DNA of 64,000 nucleotides from Micromonospora sp. MA102 (GCF_025460765.1 NZ_JAMWEG010000003.1:496001-560000), one strand, 5' to 3'; numbered from the stretch's first letter, positions 1-15,139 are shown. Program-made: numbers and translations. The notes: generated from the sequence alone by a model not told the origin.

Positions 1-96
1 GGCTGCGCTACCCTAGAACGTCGGCTGTCCGCACCGCGCTGACCGTGCGCGCCCGCGGGCCGGCGAAAATCCCAGTTCCAAGCCCCAGGAAGAGAC
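1..96 (+). promoter_or_regulatory. rplK leader, possible -10 box
   Basis: Noncoding leader before rplK. TACCCT at 9-14 could be a -10 box, but its -35 partner would lie left of the window, so this is weak. A purine-rich ribosome binding site (AGGAAGAG) ends two bases before the rplK ATG. Nothing else recognisable. Confidence 0.3.
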
Positions 97-528
97 ATGC
101 CTCCGAAGAAGAAGCTCGTCAAGACGTTCACGCTTCAGCTGCCGGCGGGCCAGGCCACCCCGGCGCCGCCGGTCGGCCCCGCGCTCGGCCAGCACGGCGT
201 GAACATCATGGAGTTCTGCAAGTCCTACAACGCGCAGACCGAGTCGCAGCGGGGTGACATCGTCCCCGCCGAGATCAGCGTCTACGAGGACCGCACCTTC
301 ACCTTCGTGCTGAAGACCCCGCCCGCCGCCCGGCTGCTGATCAAGGCCGCCGGCGTGCAGAAGGGCTCGGGCGTCCCGCACACCCAGAAGGTCGGCTCGG
401 TGACCCGCGCCCAGCTGCGCGAGATCGCCGAGAAGAAGATGGCGGACCTCAACGCCAACGACATCGAGCAGGCTGAGAAGATCATCGCCGGCACCGCCCG
501 GTCGATGGGCCTGACCGTCGCCGACTGA
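97..528 (+). CDS. rplK: 50S ribosomal protein L11
   Basis: Large-subunit protein L11 of the GTPase-associated centre. It binds 23S rRNA helices 43/44 and contacts EF-G, EF-Tu and the L10-L12 stalk. The protein is 143 residues, normal for the family. The N-terminal domain has the conserved proline helix ([10 protein letters not shown], about residues 22-31), the thiostrepton contact region, without the usual resistance changes. The C-terminal rRNA-binding domain spans about 75-143. The ATG at 97 follows AGGAAGAG. It is co-directional with rplA 85 bases downstream, the usual L11 operon order; nusG would be expected just left of the window. Confidence 0.98.
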   Translation: MPPKKKLVKTFTLQLPAGQATPAPPVGPALGQHGVNIMEFCKSYNAQTESQRGDIVPAEISVYEDRTFTFVLKTPPAARLLIKAAGVQKGSGVPHTQKVGSVTRAQLREIAEKKMADLNANDIEQAEKIIAGTARSMGLTVAD

Positions 529-613
529 CCTCGGTCGACCGCTCCACCCGGATCAGTTCGTGGGAGGGCCGCGCAGGTCGCCGGCCCGCCATAGACCACA
601 GGAGTTACGAGAA

Positions 614-1330
614 ATGCAGCGCAGCAAGAGCTACCGCAAGGCCGCCGAGGTCATCGACCGGTCGAAGTTCTACTCTCCCGCCGAGGCCGTCAAGCTGGCC
701 AAGGAGACCACCAACGTCAAGTTCGACGCCACGGTCGAGGTCGCGATGCGCCTCGGCGTCGACCCCCGCAAGGCGGACCAGATGGTCCGCGGCACGGTCA
801 ACCTGCCGCACGGCACCGGTAAGACCGCCCGCGTGATCGTCTTCGCCGCCGGCGCGAAGGCCGAAGAGGCCGCCGCCGCGGGTGCGGACGAGGTGGGCAC
901 CGACGAGCTGGTCGCCCGAATCCAGGGCGGTTGGCTGGACTTCGACGCGGCGATCGCCACCCCGGACCAGATGGCCAAGATCGGCCGGATCGCGCGGATC
1001 CTGGGCCCGCGCGGCCTGATGCCGAACCCGAAGACCGGCACGGTGACCATGGACGTCACCAAGGCCGTCGCCGACATCAAGGGCGGCAAGATCACCTTCC
1101 GGGTGGACAAGCACTCCAACCTGCACCTGATCATCGGCAAGGCCTCGTTCTCCGAGTCCCAGCTGATCGACAACTACGCGGCGGTGCTGGACGAGGTCCT
1201 GCGCGCGAAGCCGTCCGCCGCCAAGGGCAAGTACCTGAAGAAGGTCACCCTCACCACCACCATGGGCCCGGGCGTCCCGGTCGACCCGAACGCGGTGAAG
1301 AACCTGACCGAGGCCTCGGCCGAGGCCTGA
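614..1330 (+). CDS. rplA: 50S ribosomal protein L1
   Basis: L1 forms the mobile L1 stalk that handles E-site tRNA release. In many bacteria it also represses its own operon by binding the mRNA leader. The protein is 238 residues. The conserved loop [13 protein letters not shown] lies at 131-143, with the two-domain L1 fold either side. The frame is open back to 560, but the ATG at 614 gives the standard N terminus [10 protein letters not shown] and follows a GGAG site. It is second in the rplK-rplA unit, which ends at a strong hairpin 12 bases after the stop. Confidence 0.98.
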   Translation: MQRSKSYRKAAEVIDRSKFYSPAEAVKLAKETTNVKFDATVEVAMRLGVDPRKADQMVRGTVNLPHGTGKTARVIVFAAGAKAEEAAAAGADEVGTDELVARIQGGWLDFDAAIATPDQMAKIGRIARILGPRGLMPNPKTGTVTMDVTKAVADIKGGKITFRVDKHSNLHLIIGKASFSESQLIDNYAAVLDEVLRAKPSAAKGKYLKKVTLTTTMGPGVPVDPNAVKNLTEASAEA

Positions 1331-1341
1331 GCACGACTGCC

Positions 1342-1383
1342 CGGACGGGGCCCCGCCACCAGCTGGTGGCGGGGCCCCGTCCG
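1342..1383 (+). terminator. terminator of rplK-rplA
   Basis: A perfect 40-base palindrome with arms GGACGGGGCCCCGCCACCAG and its complement lies just after the rplA stop. It has no U tract, as is common for actinobacterial terminators. Confidence 0.8.
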
Positions 1384-1409
1384 TCTGTCCGGTGTGGCAG
1401 GCTCGGCAC

Positions 1410-2312
1410 ATGCGGCTCGAAGGGGTCTGGCTGCGATACCACCGGCGCGGTCCGTGGGTGCTCCGGCAGACCGACGTGGCGATCGGCCCGGGCGAGGTGG
1501 CGGTGGTGCTCGGGCGCAACGGGGTGGGCAAGTCCACCCTGCTCCAGCTCGCCGCCGGCGTGCTCCGGCCGACCCGGGGCCGGGTGGTCGACCGGCCGCC
1601 GGCCGTCGGCTGGGTGCCGGAGCGCTTCCCGGCCGACCAGCCCTTCACCGTGGGGGCCTACCTCGCCGCGATGGCCCGCATGGTCGGCCTCCCGGGCGCC
1701 GAGGCCGACCGGGCGGTGCGGCACTGGGTCGACCGGCTCGGCCTGGCGCGCTTCCACGCGGTGCGGCTGCCGGAGCTGTCCAAGGGCACCGCGCAGAAGG
1801 TCGGCCTGGCCCAGGCGCTGCTCCGCCCGCCCGGCCTGCTCGTCCTCGACGAGCCCTGGGAGGGGCTGGACGCCGCCACCCGCGACCTGGTGCCCGAGAT
1901 GATCGGCGAGGTGCTGGCCGAGGGCGGCGCGGTGCTGGTCAGCGACCACCGCGGCGAGACGGTCCGGCTCCCCGGCGCCCGCCACTGGTCGGTCGCCGAC
2001 GGCGCGGTCACCGAGGCGACGCCGTCCGGCGCCGGGGCCACCGTCGTGGTCGAGGTGTCGGTCCCGGCCGCCGCGGCCGCGGCCGCCGTCGCCCGGTTGC
2101 GCGCCGAGGGCCACCACGTCCTGCGGATACGCGACCACGCCGTCGCGCCCCCCGCCACGCGACCCGGGTCCGACTCCCCGTCTCCCGTCACCCGACCGGC
2201 GCCCGACTCCCCGTCCGCCACCGCTCGACCTGAGCCCGACTCCCCGTCCGTCGCCGTGGACCCGGCGTCCGGCGCCGGCCGGTCCGGCCCCGCGTCCGAG
2301 GTGGCCCGGTGA
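1410..2312 (+). CDS. ABC transporter ATP-binding protein
   Basis: Cytoplasmic ATPase subunit of an ABC system, probably paired with the membrane protein that starts inside its last codons. Walker A GRNGVGKST is at 35-43, the signature is the variant LSKGT at 123-127, and Walker B LLVLDEP is at 143-149. After the roughly 200-residue ATPase core comes a short extra domain, then a Pro/Ser-rich tail of three near-identical 11-residue repeats (about 251-283, core PDSPS). The ATG at 1410 matches the expected N terminus; a GTG at 1392 is possible but would sit next to the terminator. The substrate is unknown; the small partner resembles simple ABC-2-type exporters. Confidence 0.85.
   Translation: MRLEGVWLRYHRRGPWVLRQTDVAIGPGEVAVVLGRNGVGKSTLLQLAAGVLRPTRGRVVDRPPAVGWVPERFPADQPFTVGAYLAAMARMVGLPGAEADRAVRHWVDRLGLARFHAVRLPELSKGTAQKVGLAQALLRPPGLLVLDEPWEGLDAATRDLVPEMIGEVLAEGGAVLVSDHRGETVRLPGARHWSVADGAVTEATPSGAGATVVVEVSVPAAAAAAAVARLRAEGHHVLRIRDHAVAPPATRPGSDSPSPVTRPAPDSPSATARPEPDSPSVAVDPASGAGRSGPASEVAR
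2160..2258 (+). repeat. three 33-bp in-frame tandem repeats
   Basis: Units start at 2160, 2193 and 2226 and share the core CGACTCCCCGTC. They are an exact multiple of three, so the ATPase gains three 11-residue Pro/Ser-rich units near its C terminus. Confidence 0.8.
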
Positions 2313-2998
2313 CCGCCCTGGTCCGGCTGCGGCTGGCCGGCTTCCTGCGTACCGGGCGGGCGCTGGCACCGGTGCTGGCCGGCCTGCTGGCCCTCGGCGT
2401 CCTCTACGGCGGCGGCCGGGCCCAGCCCGCGGAGGCCTACGGCGTCTCGGCGGTGGTGCTGTTCCCGGTGCTGGCCTGGCAGACCAAGATCCTCCTCGAC
2501 GTCGAGCCCGACGTGCAGCGCCGGCTGGCCCGGGTGGTGGTCGGCCCGGCCCGGGAGCGCGCCGCCGGCCTGCTCGCGGCGGCCGTGGCCGGCCTCGCCA
2601 CGATCGCCGTCGCGCTGGTATTCCCCTGGCTGGTCGGCGGGGTGACCGGTCCCAGCGGGCCGGGGGACCGGCCGCTGGTCCAGGGGCTGGCGCTCGGCCT
2701 CTGGGCCCACCTGCTGGCCCTGCCGGCGGCGGTGGCGCTGGGCGCCCTGGCCAGCCGGGCGATCACCCGCACCGCCGGCTACGGCGTCGCCGTGCTCACC
2801 GTCGGTGCGGTGGCCGCCGTGGTCCTCGGCCTCTCCCGCTCGGTGGCTCCCTGGCTCGTGCCGCCGGTGCTGCCCACCGCCCGGGCGCTGGCCGGCCCGC
2901 TGGCGGCACCCACCGGCGTGCTGCTGACCGCCTGGGCGCTGGCCTGGGCGGCCGTGGCGCTGGCCGGCTACGCCTGGGGCCGCCGGAGCCGCGCCTGA
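2309..2998 (+). CDS. multi-pass membrane protein, ABC permease partner
   Basis: A 229-residue hydrophobic protein with about six predicted membrane helices, Ala/Leu/Val-rich throughout, ending in a short basic tail (WGRRSRA). The GTG start overlaps the stop of the upstream ATPase gene by four bases, so the two are translationally coupled and probably form one transporter. I do not recognise a specific family. The length and the single-ATPase pairing are consistent with an ABC-2-like exporter half, but that is inference. It lies between the L11-L1 and L10-L7/L12 operons. Confidence 0.7.
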   Translation: MTALVRLRLAGFLRTGRALAPVLAGLLALGVLYGGGRAQPAEAYGVSAVVLFPVLAWQTKILLDVEPDVQRRLARVVVGPARERAAGLLAAAVAGLATIAVALVFPWLVGGVTGPSGPGDRPLVQGLALGLWAHLLALPAAVALGALASRAITRTAGYGVAVLTVGAVAAVVLGLSRSVAPWLVPPVLPTARALAGPLAAPTGVLLTAWALAWAAVALAGYAWGRRSRA

Positions 2999-3024
2999 GT
3001 GACCGGGCGCACTCCGGGGGCGAT

Positions 3025-3053
3025 TTGGTGGTTCGGGACGGGTCGCGTAACCT
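3025..3053 (+). promoter_or_regulatory. probable sigma-70-type promoter of rplJ-rplL
   Basis: TTGGTG (3025-3030), a 17-base spacer and TAACCT (3048-3053) lie about 260 bases before rplJ. Transcription from here would begin at the start of the L10 leader. Confidence 0.6.
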
Positions 3054-3060
3054 AGTCGCG

Positions 3061-3309
3061 TAGTTCCACCCAAAGACCGCTGGTCACCGTGCCCCGGCAC
3101 GGTCGAAGGTCCCGCGACGACGGGCGACCCGCGCAGGGCGGCAAGCGAAATTCGGTGCAGTGCGTGGTCCGCCGACCGCGCCCGTCGCGCCGGCCCTCGC
3201 CCCGTGCGCCCTGCGCCGGGGCTTTTCTCGTTGTCGTGATGCCTCCGCCGCCGTCGCGAGCCCTGCTCGTCGCCGGCGTACCAGCTCCGAGCAACGAGAG
3301 AGGAGGGAC
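3061..3309 (+). promoter_or_regulatory. L10 (rplJL) leader with attenuator
   Basis: About 250 noncoding bases before rplJ. CCAAAGACCGCTGGTC near 3070 resembles the start of known L10 leaders. A terminator-like stem GCCCCG/CGGGGC (3199-3204 with 3217-3222) is followed by TTTTCTCG. The loop of that stem holds CGCCCTGCGC (3207-3216), which is exactly complementary over ten bases to GCGCAGGGCG at 3131-3140, so the two pairings exclude each other. The layout fits L10-L12 autoregulation by transcription attenuation; the family is established, the specific switch is my reading. Confidence 0.75.
3199..3226 (+). terminator. attenuator hairpin in the rplJ leader
   Basis: A 6-bp GC stem with a 12-base loop, followed by four Us. 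It competes with the 10-bp long-range pairing 3131-3140/3207-3216. Confidence 0.6.
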
Positions 3310-3855
3310 ATGGCGGACAAGCCGATCCGGGCCGACAAGGCCACGGCCGTCGCCGAGCTGACCGAGAGCTTCCGCAACGCGGGAGCGACCGTGCTGACCG
3401 AGTACCGCGGGCTCACGGTTTCGCAGCTCACGCAGCTGCGGCGCTCGCTCGGCAAGGAGACCAGCTACACGGTCGCGAAGAACACGCTGGCCAAGCGTGC
3501 CGCGACCGAGGCGGGCATCTCCGGCCTCGACGAGCTGTTCACCGGTCCTACCGCGCTGACTTTCGTTTCGGGCGACGTCGTCGAGGCGGCGAAGGGGCTT
3601 CGCGAGTTCGCGAAGGCCAACCCGAAGCTCGTCATCAAGGGCGGTGTCTTCGAGGGCAAGGCCATTTCCGCGGCCGAGGTCACGAAGCTCGCCGACCTGG
3701 AGTCCCGCGAGGTGCTGCTGGCGAAGCTGGCCGGCGCCATGAAGGGCAACCTGAGCAAGGCCGCGGCCCTGTTCCAGGCTCCGCTCGCCAAGACCGCGCG
3801 TCTGGCGGCCGCTCTGCAGGACAAGCGCGAGAAGGAGGGCGCCGAGGCGGCCTGA
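3310..3855 (+). CDS. rplJ: 50S ribosomal protein L10
   Basis: L10 anchors L7/L12 dimers to the ribosome and forms the base of the factor-recruiting stalk with L11. The L10-L12 complex usually also binds its own leader RNA. The protein is 181 residues with the typical N-terminal rRNA-binding domain ([12 protein letters not shown]...) and a C-terminal helix carrying the L7/L12 binding sites. The ATG at 3310 follows a very strong site (AGAGAGGAGGGAC). The frame extends upstream to 3160 only because of GC-rich leader sequence. It is in an operon with rplL, 54 bases downstream. Confidence 0.98.
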   Translation: MADKPIRADKATAVAELTESFRNAGATVLTEYRGLTVSQLTQLRRSLGKETSYTVAKNTLAKRAATEAGISGLDELFTGPTALTFVSGDVVEAAKGLREFAKANPKLVIKGGVFEGKAISAAEVTKLADLESREVLLAKLAGAMKGNLSKAAALFQAPLAKTARLAAALQDKREKEGAEAA

Positions 3856-3909
3856 GGCCACCCGGCGCACCCACGTTCTTAGTTTTCACTTTCAGAAAGG
3901 ACGCCAGAC

Positions 3910-4296
3910 ATGGCGAAGCTCAGCACCGACGAGCTGCTCGACGCGTTCAAGGAGATGACGCTGATCGAGCTCTCCGAGTTCGTGAAGCAGTTCGAGGAGA
4001 CCTTCGAGGTCACCGCGGCGGCTCCGGTCGCCGTTGCCGCCGCCGGCGGCCCCGCCGGCCCGGCCGCCGAGGCCGAGCCGGAGAAGGACGAGTTCGACGT
4101 CATCCTCGACGCCGACGGTGGCAAGAAGATCCAGGTCATCAAGGTCGTGCGCGAGCTGACCGGCCTGGGCCTCAAGGAGGCCAAGGACCTGGTCGAGGCC
4201 GCTCCGAAGGCCGTCCTGGAGAAGGCCAACAAGGAGACCGCCGAGAAGGCCAAGGCCAAGCTCGAGGGCGAGGGCGCCAAGGTCACCCTCAAGTGA
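3910..4296 (+). CDS. rplL: 50S ribosomal protein L7/L12
   Basis: The multicopy acidic stalk protein that recruits and stimulates translational GTPases. It has 128 residues: an N-terminal dimerisation domain (1-32), a flexible Ala/Pro/Gly hinge (about 35-60) and a C-terminal factor-binding domain with the conserved [11 protein letters not shown] helix near residue 80. It follows AGAAAGG and is second in the rplJ-rplL unit. A long hairpin 58 bases after the stop probably ends most transcripts before rpoB. Confidence 0.98.
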   Translation: MAKLSTDELLDAFKEMTLIELSEFVKQFEETFEVTAAAPVAVAAAGGPAGPAAEAEPEKDEFDVILDADGGKKIQVIKVVRELTGLGLKEAKDLVEAAPKAVLEKANKETAEKAKAKLEGEGAKVTLK

Positions 4297-4353
4297 CCTT
4301 GAGTTCGACCTGACGCGCGTCCGGCTCACGTGAGTCGGGGCACACCGCGTCTC

Positions 4354-4391
4354 GGCGGGCGGTGATCCGGGGAACCGGATCGCCGCCCGCC
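4354..4391 (+). terminator. terminator or attenuator after rplL
   Basis: A 17-bp stem (GGCGGGCGGTGATCCGG and its complement, one G-U pair) with loop GGAA. There is no U tract. It lies between the ribosomal stalk genes and the RNA polymerase genes, where partial termination is known in other bacteria. Confidence 0.65.
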
Positions 4392-4714
4392 GTGTTGGTG
4401 GTACCCGGGGGCGGCGGTGTGAGCAGGGCGTCCGCAGCCCGGGGACCGGTGTCGCGCCGGTCCCTGTCGGTAGCCCGTCGGTGGGAAAGACACCCCGAGG
4501 GGTAACCGGCCCTTGACGCGACACGGGCCCGACAGGCACGCTGACACCAGCAAGACCTTCCGCGCTTGCAACGGCCGCCTCTCGGGTAAGGCAACGGCAG
4601 CACCACCGCCGCTCCACCCGAGCGGACCGGCAGGAACGTCGCGTTCCGAGCAGCCCGGTTGACCCGGTTTTCCGAGGTCCCGAGGCAAGTTCCGCGATGA
4701 CCTGCGGGGTGGGC
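4392..4714 (+). other. long noncoding rplL-rpoB spacer
   Basis: No convincing gene lies between the rplL terminator and the rpoB promoter. The spacer contains a perfect 8-bp hairpin GGGACCGG/CCGGTCCC (4442-4464) and, at 4518-4535, GCGACACGGGCCCGAC. The latter resembles the element shared by the rpsL and rpsJ leaders but with two inserted bases. Confidence 0.4.
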
Positions 4715-4743
4715 TGGACAGCGGTTAGCCTCTCGGCTACACT
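4715..4743 (+). promoter_or_regulatory. probable rpoB promoter
   Basis: TGGACA (4715-4720), a 17-base spacer and TACACT (4738-4743) give a good housekeeping match. It leaves a leader of about 120 bases before the rpoB TTG. Confidence 0.6.
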
Positions 4744-4870
4744 GCTAGTTTGCGCTGCCTTCCGACTTGACCCCTGCTCGGAAATGTCCGTTTACGGATA
4801 TTTCTGGTGGGGTCATTGGAGTGCACGCGTACCAGCCGTTCTGCAGCACCGGTCCTCGGAAGGACGCATC

Positions 4871-8302
<3,432 letters not shown>

Positions 8303-8309
8303 GGCGAGC

Positions 8310-8339
8310 GGTCGGGAGCCGGTCCGCCGGCTCCCGACC
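8310..8339 (+). terminator. rpoB-rpoC intercistronic hairpin
   Basis: A perfect 13-bp stem (GGTCGGGAGCCGG and complement) closed by a TCCG loop, without a U tract. It is more likely an RNA-processing or partial-termination element than a full terminator, because rpoC must be co-expressed. Confidence 0.6.
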
Positions 8340-8383
8340 CCGCCCGTTAGCTAGGCAGTACAGACGACGACATAGGGGACATA

Positions 8384-12271
<3,888 letters not shown>

Positions 12272-12282
12272 GCAGTAGGAAA

Positions 12283-12318
12283 CGACGAGGCCCCCGGCAT
12301 CCGCCGGGGGCCTCGTCG
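12283..12318 (+). terminator. rpoBC terminator
   Basis: A 16-bp perfect stem CGACGAGGCCCCCGGC with complement and loop ATCC, eleven bases after the rpoC stop. Confidence 0.8.
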
Positions 12319-12371
12319 CGTTCCGGGACGTGTCGAGCCGCCGGGGGGCGCGTCGGGGCATGATGGTGGGC

Positions 12372-12740
12372 ATGACGACCGTGCCCGGGCAGGTGCCCGT
12401 CGTTGCGCAGGGGCACCGCCACCCGCTCGACCCGGAGCCGGTCCGTTCGACCAAGGCCCGCGCCGTCTTCGCCCTCGGGCTGATCGGGGCACTCACCGGC
12501 TTCTTCCTCGGCGGGGTGGTGCCCGCGACCATCGCGCTCACCCTCGCCCGGCAGGCCCGCCGGGAGGCGTACGTGTCGGGTGGTTTCCTCACCGGCGCCG
12601 GCTGGCTGCGCCGGGGGGAGCAGCTGGCCTGGACGGGCCTGCTGCTCGCGGCCGTCGCGATGGTGGCGGCCGTGGTGATCGGCCTGGTCCGGCTGGCGGG
12701 CGCCCCGTTCGGGCACGACTTCGCCCCGAACGTCGACTGA
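12372..12740 (+). CDS. small two-helix membrane protein, DUF4190-like
   Basis: A 122-residue protein with two clear membrane segments (about residues 35-60 and 88-112) separated by a basic loop (ARQARREAYVSGG). The pattern of a hydrophobic helix, an arginine-rich loop, GGFLTGAG and a second helix resembles the DUF4190 group, whose function is unknown. The start is uncertain: ATG codons at 12360, 12363 and 12372 are in frame, and I chose the last because the earlier ones leave no room for a binding site. It is unrelated in function to the adjacent rpoC and separated from it by the rpoBC terminator. Confidence 0.65.
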   Translation: MTTVPGQVPVVAQGHRHPLDPEPVRSTKARAVFALGLIGALTGFFLGGVVPATIALTLARQARREAYVSGGFLTGAGWLRRGEQLAWTGLLLAAVAMVAAVVIGLVRLAGAPFGHDFAPNVD

Positions 12741-12847
12741 CCGGGCGGGGGAGCGCCCTCGCGCCCGACCCCGCCGGCGCGACGCGCGACGGTAGCCTGG
12801 CCGGTGTCCGCCGCGCGGTGGGCGAGCCACGTCGACAGGAGGACCCC

Positions 12848-13684
12848 GTGACGGAACCGGCCCCGCCGCCGGGAGGCGACCCGACCCGCCCCGGCACCGG
12901 GCCGGACGCGGCCGGGCCGCCGCAGTCGGCCCCGCCCGGGTCCTGGCCGCCCGCCGGGCCGTATCCGCCGGCGCCGCCCGGCTCCCCGTCACACCACGCC
13001 GGGCACCCGGCTCCGCCCGCCGCCGCGGCGTGGGGCTCCCCGTCACCTCACCCGGGGTACGCGGCCGGACCGTCGGCTCCGTCCGGTTCCCCGTCGCAGC
13101 ACGCCGGCTACCCGGCCCCTGCCGCCCCCGGACCGGTGACTCCGGCCGGGTGGCCGGCGGCCGGGGCGTACCCGGGGAACCAGCCGGCGACCGGCGGTGG
13201 GTGGGCGGCGCCGGGGAGCGCACCGGCCGGCGGTGGCTGGGGTCCGGTGCCTCCGGCGTCGGTGCCGCCGCCCCCGCGCGAGGAGCCGCGCCCGCCGAAG
13301 CGCGTCGACGCGGTCCCGGGCACCCCGTTCGGGGTGGTCCACCTGGACGTGCCGCCGGTCACGTCGGGGCTCGCCATCGGGTCCCTGGTGATCGGGGTCG
13401 CCTCGATCCTGGTGTCGCTGCTGGTCCTCTGCTTCGGCGTCGCCGGGCCCAACTACGGCGGGGCCTGGGCCGCCGGGGCGTTCACCGTGCTGGGGGTTAT
13501 CGCGGGTACGGCGGCCGTCGTGGCGGGGCTGCTGGCCCGGCGGCAGATCCGGCGTCCGGCGCCGCCGCCGGCCGTGCGGTTCACGGGGCGCGGCCTGGCC
13601 ATCGCCGGGCTCAGCTGCGGGGGAGTGGGCCTGCTGGTGAGCCTGGGCGGGCTGGTGCTGGCCCTGGTGGTGCAGATCACGTGA
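12848..13684 (+). CDS. Pro-rich DUF4190 membrane protein
   Basis: A 278-residue protein with an N-terminal region of about 160 residues that is Pro/Gly/Ala/Ser-rich and disordered, with loose repeats of the type GSPSxHxGYP. A C-terminal membrane domain has three hydrophobic stretches (about 178-200, 208-230 and 250-275) around the basic loop LLARRQIRR and the GRGLAIAGL motif of DUF4190. The GTG at 12848 follows AGGAGG; upstream codons in frame lack a site. The function is unknown. The Pro-rich cytoplasmic arm plus membrane anchor is a common actinobacterial layout. It probably forms a unit with the similar gene upstream. Confidence 0.75.
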   Translation: MTEPAPPPGGDPTRPGTGPDAAGPPQSAPPGSWPPAGPYPPAPPGSPSHHAGHPAPPAAAAWGSPSPHPGYAAGPSAPSGSPSQHAGYPAPAAPGPVTPAGWPAAGAYPGNQPATGGGWAAPGSAPAGGGWGPVPPASVPPPPREEPRPPKRVDAVPGTPFGVVHLDVPPVTSGLAIGSLVIGVASILVSLLVLCFGVAGPNYGGAWAAGAFTVLGVIAGTAAVVAGLLARRQIRRPAPPPAVRFTGRGLAIAGLSCGGVGLLVSLGGLVLALVVQIT

Positions 13685-14083
13685 CCCGGTCGACCGGTCC
13701 GGCCGCGCATTGACCGGCTATGACCGGTATGCCGGGATGTCCAGTGCGCGGGTGGAACCGGGGCCGCCGGGCCGAGCGCCGGGGAAGCCGGTACACTTGT
13801 CACCGTAGGTGCCCATGACGGGCGCGTGGGCACGATGCGATCGGCCGGCGGACCGCGATGCGGTTCTCCCGAGCCGCTCCGTTTTGACCCGCGCGGCTGT
13901 GGTAGGTACTCTTTCCCCTTGTGCCCGGGCCAGCCCGGGCAATGCGTGCGTGCGCTGGAGCCGGTGAACCGGTGATCGCGCGGCCGCACGACAGAGCCGC
14001 AAGACCTGGCGTCGGGAGTTTCCTGCGCCGGTGACAAAAACCCGGTAGGACACGCGAGTGACCGTGCCGGGACCGTGACTTGG
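13685..14083 (+). other. noncoding region before rpsL
   Basis: About 530 bases between the DUF4190 gene and rpsL carry no believable gene. They hold the str-operon promoter at 13884-13912 and the leader element at 14082-14103. A second TACACT at 13792-13797 lacks a matching -35 box. Confidence 0.5.
13884..13912 (+). promoter_or_regulatory. probable str operon promoter
   Basis: TTGACC (13884-13889), a 17-base spacer and TACTCT (13907-13912). This is the best housekeeping promoter match in the region and gives an rpsL leader of nearly 300 bases. Confidence 0.6.
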
Positions 14084-14103
14084 GCGACACGCCCGACCGC
14101 GGG
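14082..14103 (+). promoter_or_regulatory. leader element shared with rpsJ leader
   Basis: GCGACACGCCCGACCGCGGG (14084-14103) is identical to 18908-18927 in the rpsJ leader. Its first part can fold as GGGCG-ACA-CGCCC (14082-14094). It sits 114 bases before the rpsL start. Role unknown. Confidence 0.55.
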
Positions 14104-14217
14104 TGCTGGGACCCCCGTCAGGTGGCCCTGGTTGCAAGGTAGGAGAGCCGTCCATCAGGCCGGCTAGAGCAGACGGCGCGGTCGCCTCGCAGCGGCCGAA
14201 GGGAGCGGAGAAACCCG

Positions 14218-14592
14218 GTGCCCACCATTCAGCAGCTGGTCCGAAAGGGCCGTCAGGCCAAGACGACCAAGACCAAGACCCCGGCGCTCAAGGGGTCTCC
14301 CCAGCGTCGCGGCGTGTGCACCCGCGTGTACACCACCACCCCCAAGAAGCCGAACTCGGCGCTGCGCAAGGTCGCTCGTGTCAAGCTCAGCAGCCAGATC
14401 GAGGTGACCGCCTACATCCCGGGCGTCGGCCACAACCTGCAGGAGCACTCGATCGTGCTCGTCCGCGGCGGCCGTGTGAAGGACCTCCCCGGCGTGCGGT
14501 ACAAGATCGTTCGCGGCTCGCTGGACACCCAGGGTGTCCGCAACCGCAAGCAGGCTCGCAGCCGCTACGGCGCGAAGAAGGAGAAGAGCTGA
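14218..14592 (+). CDS. rpsL: 30S ribosomal protein S12
   Basis: Decoding-centre protein of the small subunit. It has 124 residues. K43 (in TPKKPNS) and K88 (in GRVKDLPG), the classical streptomycin-resistance positions, are both wild-type lysine. The GTG at 14218 gives the standard N terminus [12 protein letters not shown] and follows GGAG. First gene of the str operon rpsL-rpsG-fusA-tuf, one base before rpsG. Confidence 0.98.
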   Translation: MPTIQQLVRKGRQAKTTKTKTPALKGSPQRRGVCTRVYTTTPKKPNSALRKVARVKLSSQIEVTAYIPGVGHNLQEHSIVLVRGGRVKDLPGVRYKIVRGSLDTQGVRNRKQARSRYGAKKEKS

Positions 14593-14593
14593 C

Positions 14594-15064
14594 ATGCCGC
14601 GTAAGGGACCCGCTCCGCGGAAGCCGCTGGTCGCTGACCCGGTGTACAACTCGCCGCTGGTCACCCAGCTGGTGAACAAGATCCTGATGCGCGGTAAGCG
14701 CCAGCTCGCCGAGCGCATCGTGTACGCCGCCCTGGAGGGCTGCCGCGAGAAGAGCGGCACCGACCCGGTCGTCACGCTCAAGCGCGCCATGGACAACGTC
14801 AAGCCCACCCTCGAGGTGCGCAGCCGCCGGGTCGGTGGCGCCACCTACCAGGTGCCGGTCGAGGTCCGCCCGGCCCGCGCGACCACCCTTGGCCTGCGCT
14901 GGCTGGTGACCTACTCCAAGGCCCGTCGCGAGAAGACCATGGTCGAGCGGCTGATGAACGAGCTGCTGGACGCGAGCAACGGCCTCGGTGCCGCCGTCAA
15001 GCGGCGCGAGGACACGCACAAGATGGCCGAGTCCAACAAGGCCTTCGCGCACTACCGCTGGTAA
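14594..15064 (+). CDS. rpsG: 30S ribosomal protein S7
   Basis: Primary binder of the 3' major domain of 16S rRNA, which nucleates assembly of the small-subunit head. In E. coli it is also the translational repressor of the str operon. It has 156 residues, standard for the family, with the conserved N terminus [11 protein letters not shown] (actinobacterial form) and the C-terminal [15 protein letters not shown]. The ATG at 14594 lies one base after the rpsL stop, so the two are coupled. A perfect hairpin follows before fusA. Confidence 0.98.
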   Translation: MPRKGPAPRKPLVADPVYNSPLVTQLVNKILMRGKRQLAERIVYAALEGCREKSGTDPVVTLKRAMDNVKPTLEVRSRRVGGATYQVPVEVRPARATTLGLRWLVTYSKARREKTMVERLMNELLDASNGLGAAVKRREDTHKMAESNKAFAHYRW

Positions 15065-15070
15065 CACCTT

Positions 15071-15099
15071 GGTTCCGGCGCCCACGAGGCGCCGGAACC
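15071..15099 (+). terminator. rpsG-fusA intercistronic hairpin
   Basis: A perfect 12-bp stem GGTTCCGGCGCC with loop CACGA, six bases after the rpsG stop. There is no U tract. It could lower read-through into fusA or act as a processing site. Confidence 0.5.
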
Positions 15100-15139
15100 G
15101 CCACCAGTTGTGTCTAGACGACGATAAGTAGGGATTGAA

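Noticed and set aside
4513-4541. TTGACG as a second rpoB promoter
   Set aside because: No acceptable -10 hexamer at 16-19 bases.
13792-13797. TACACT as a second str promoter
   Set aside because: No matching -35 box upstream.
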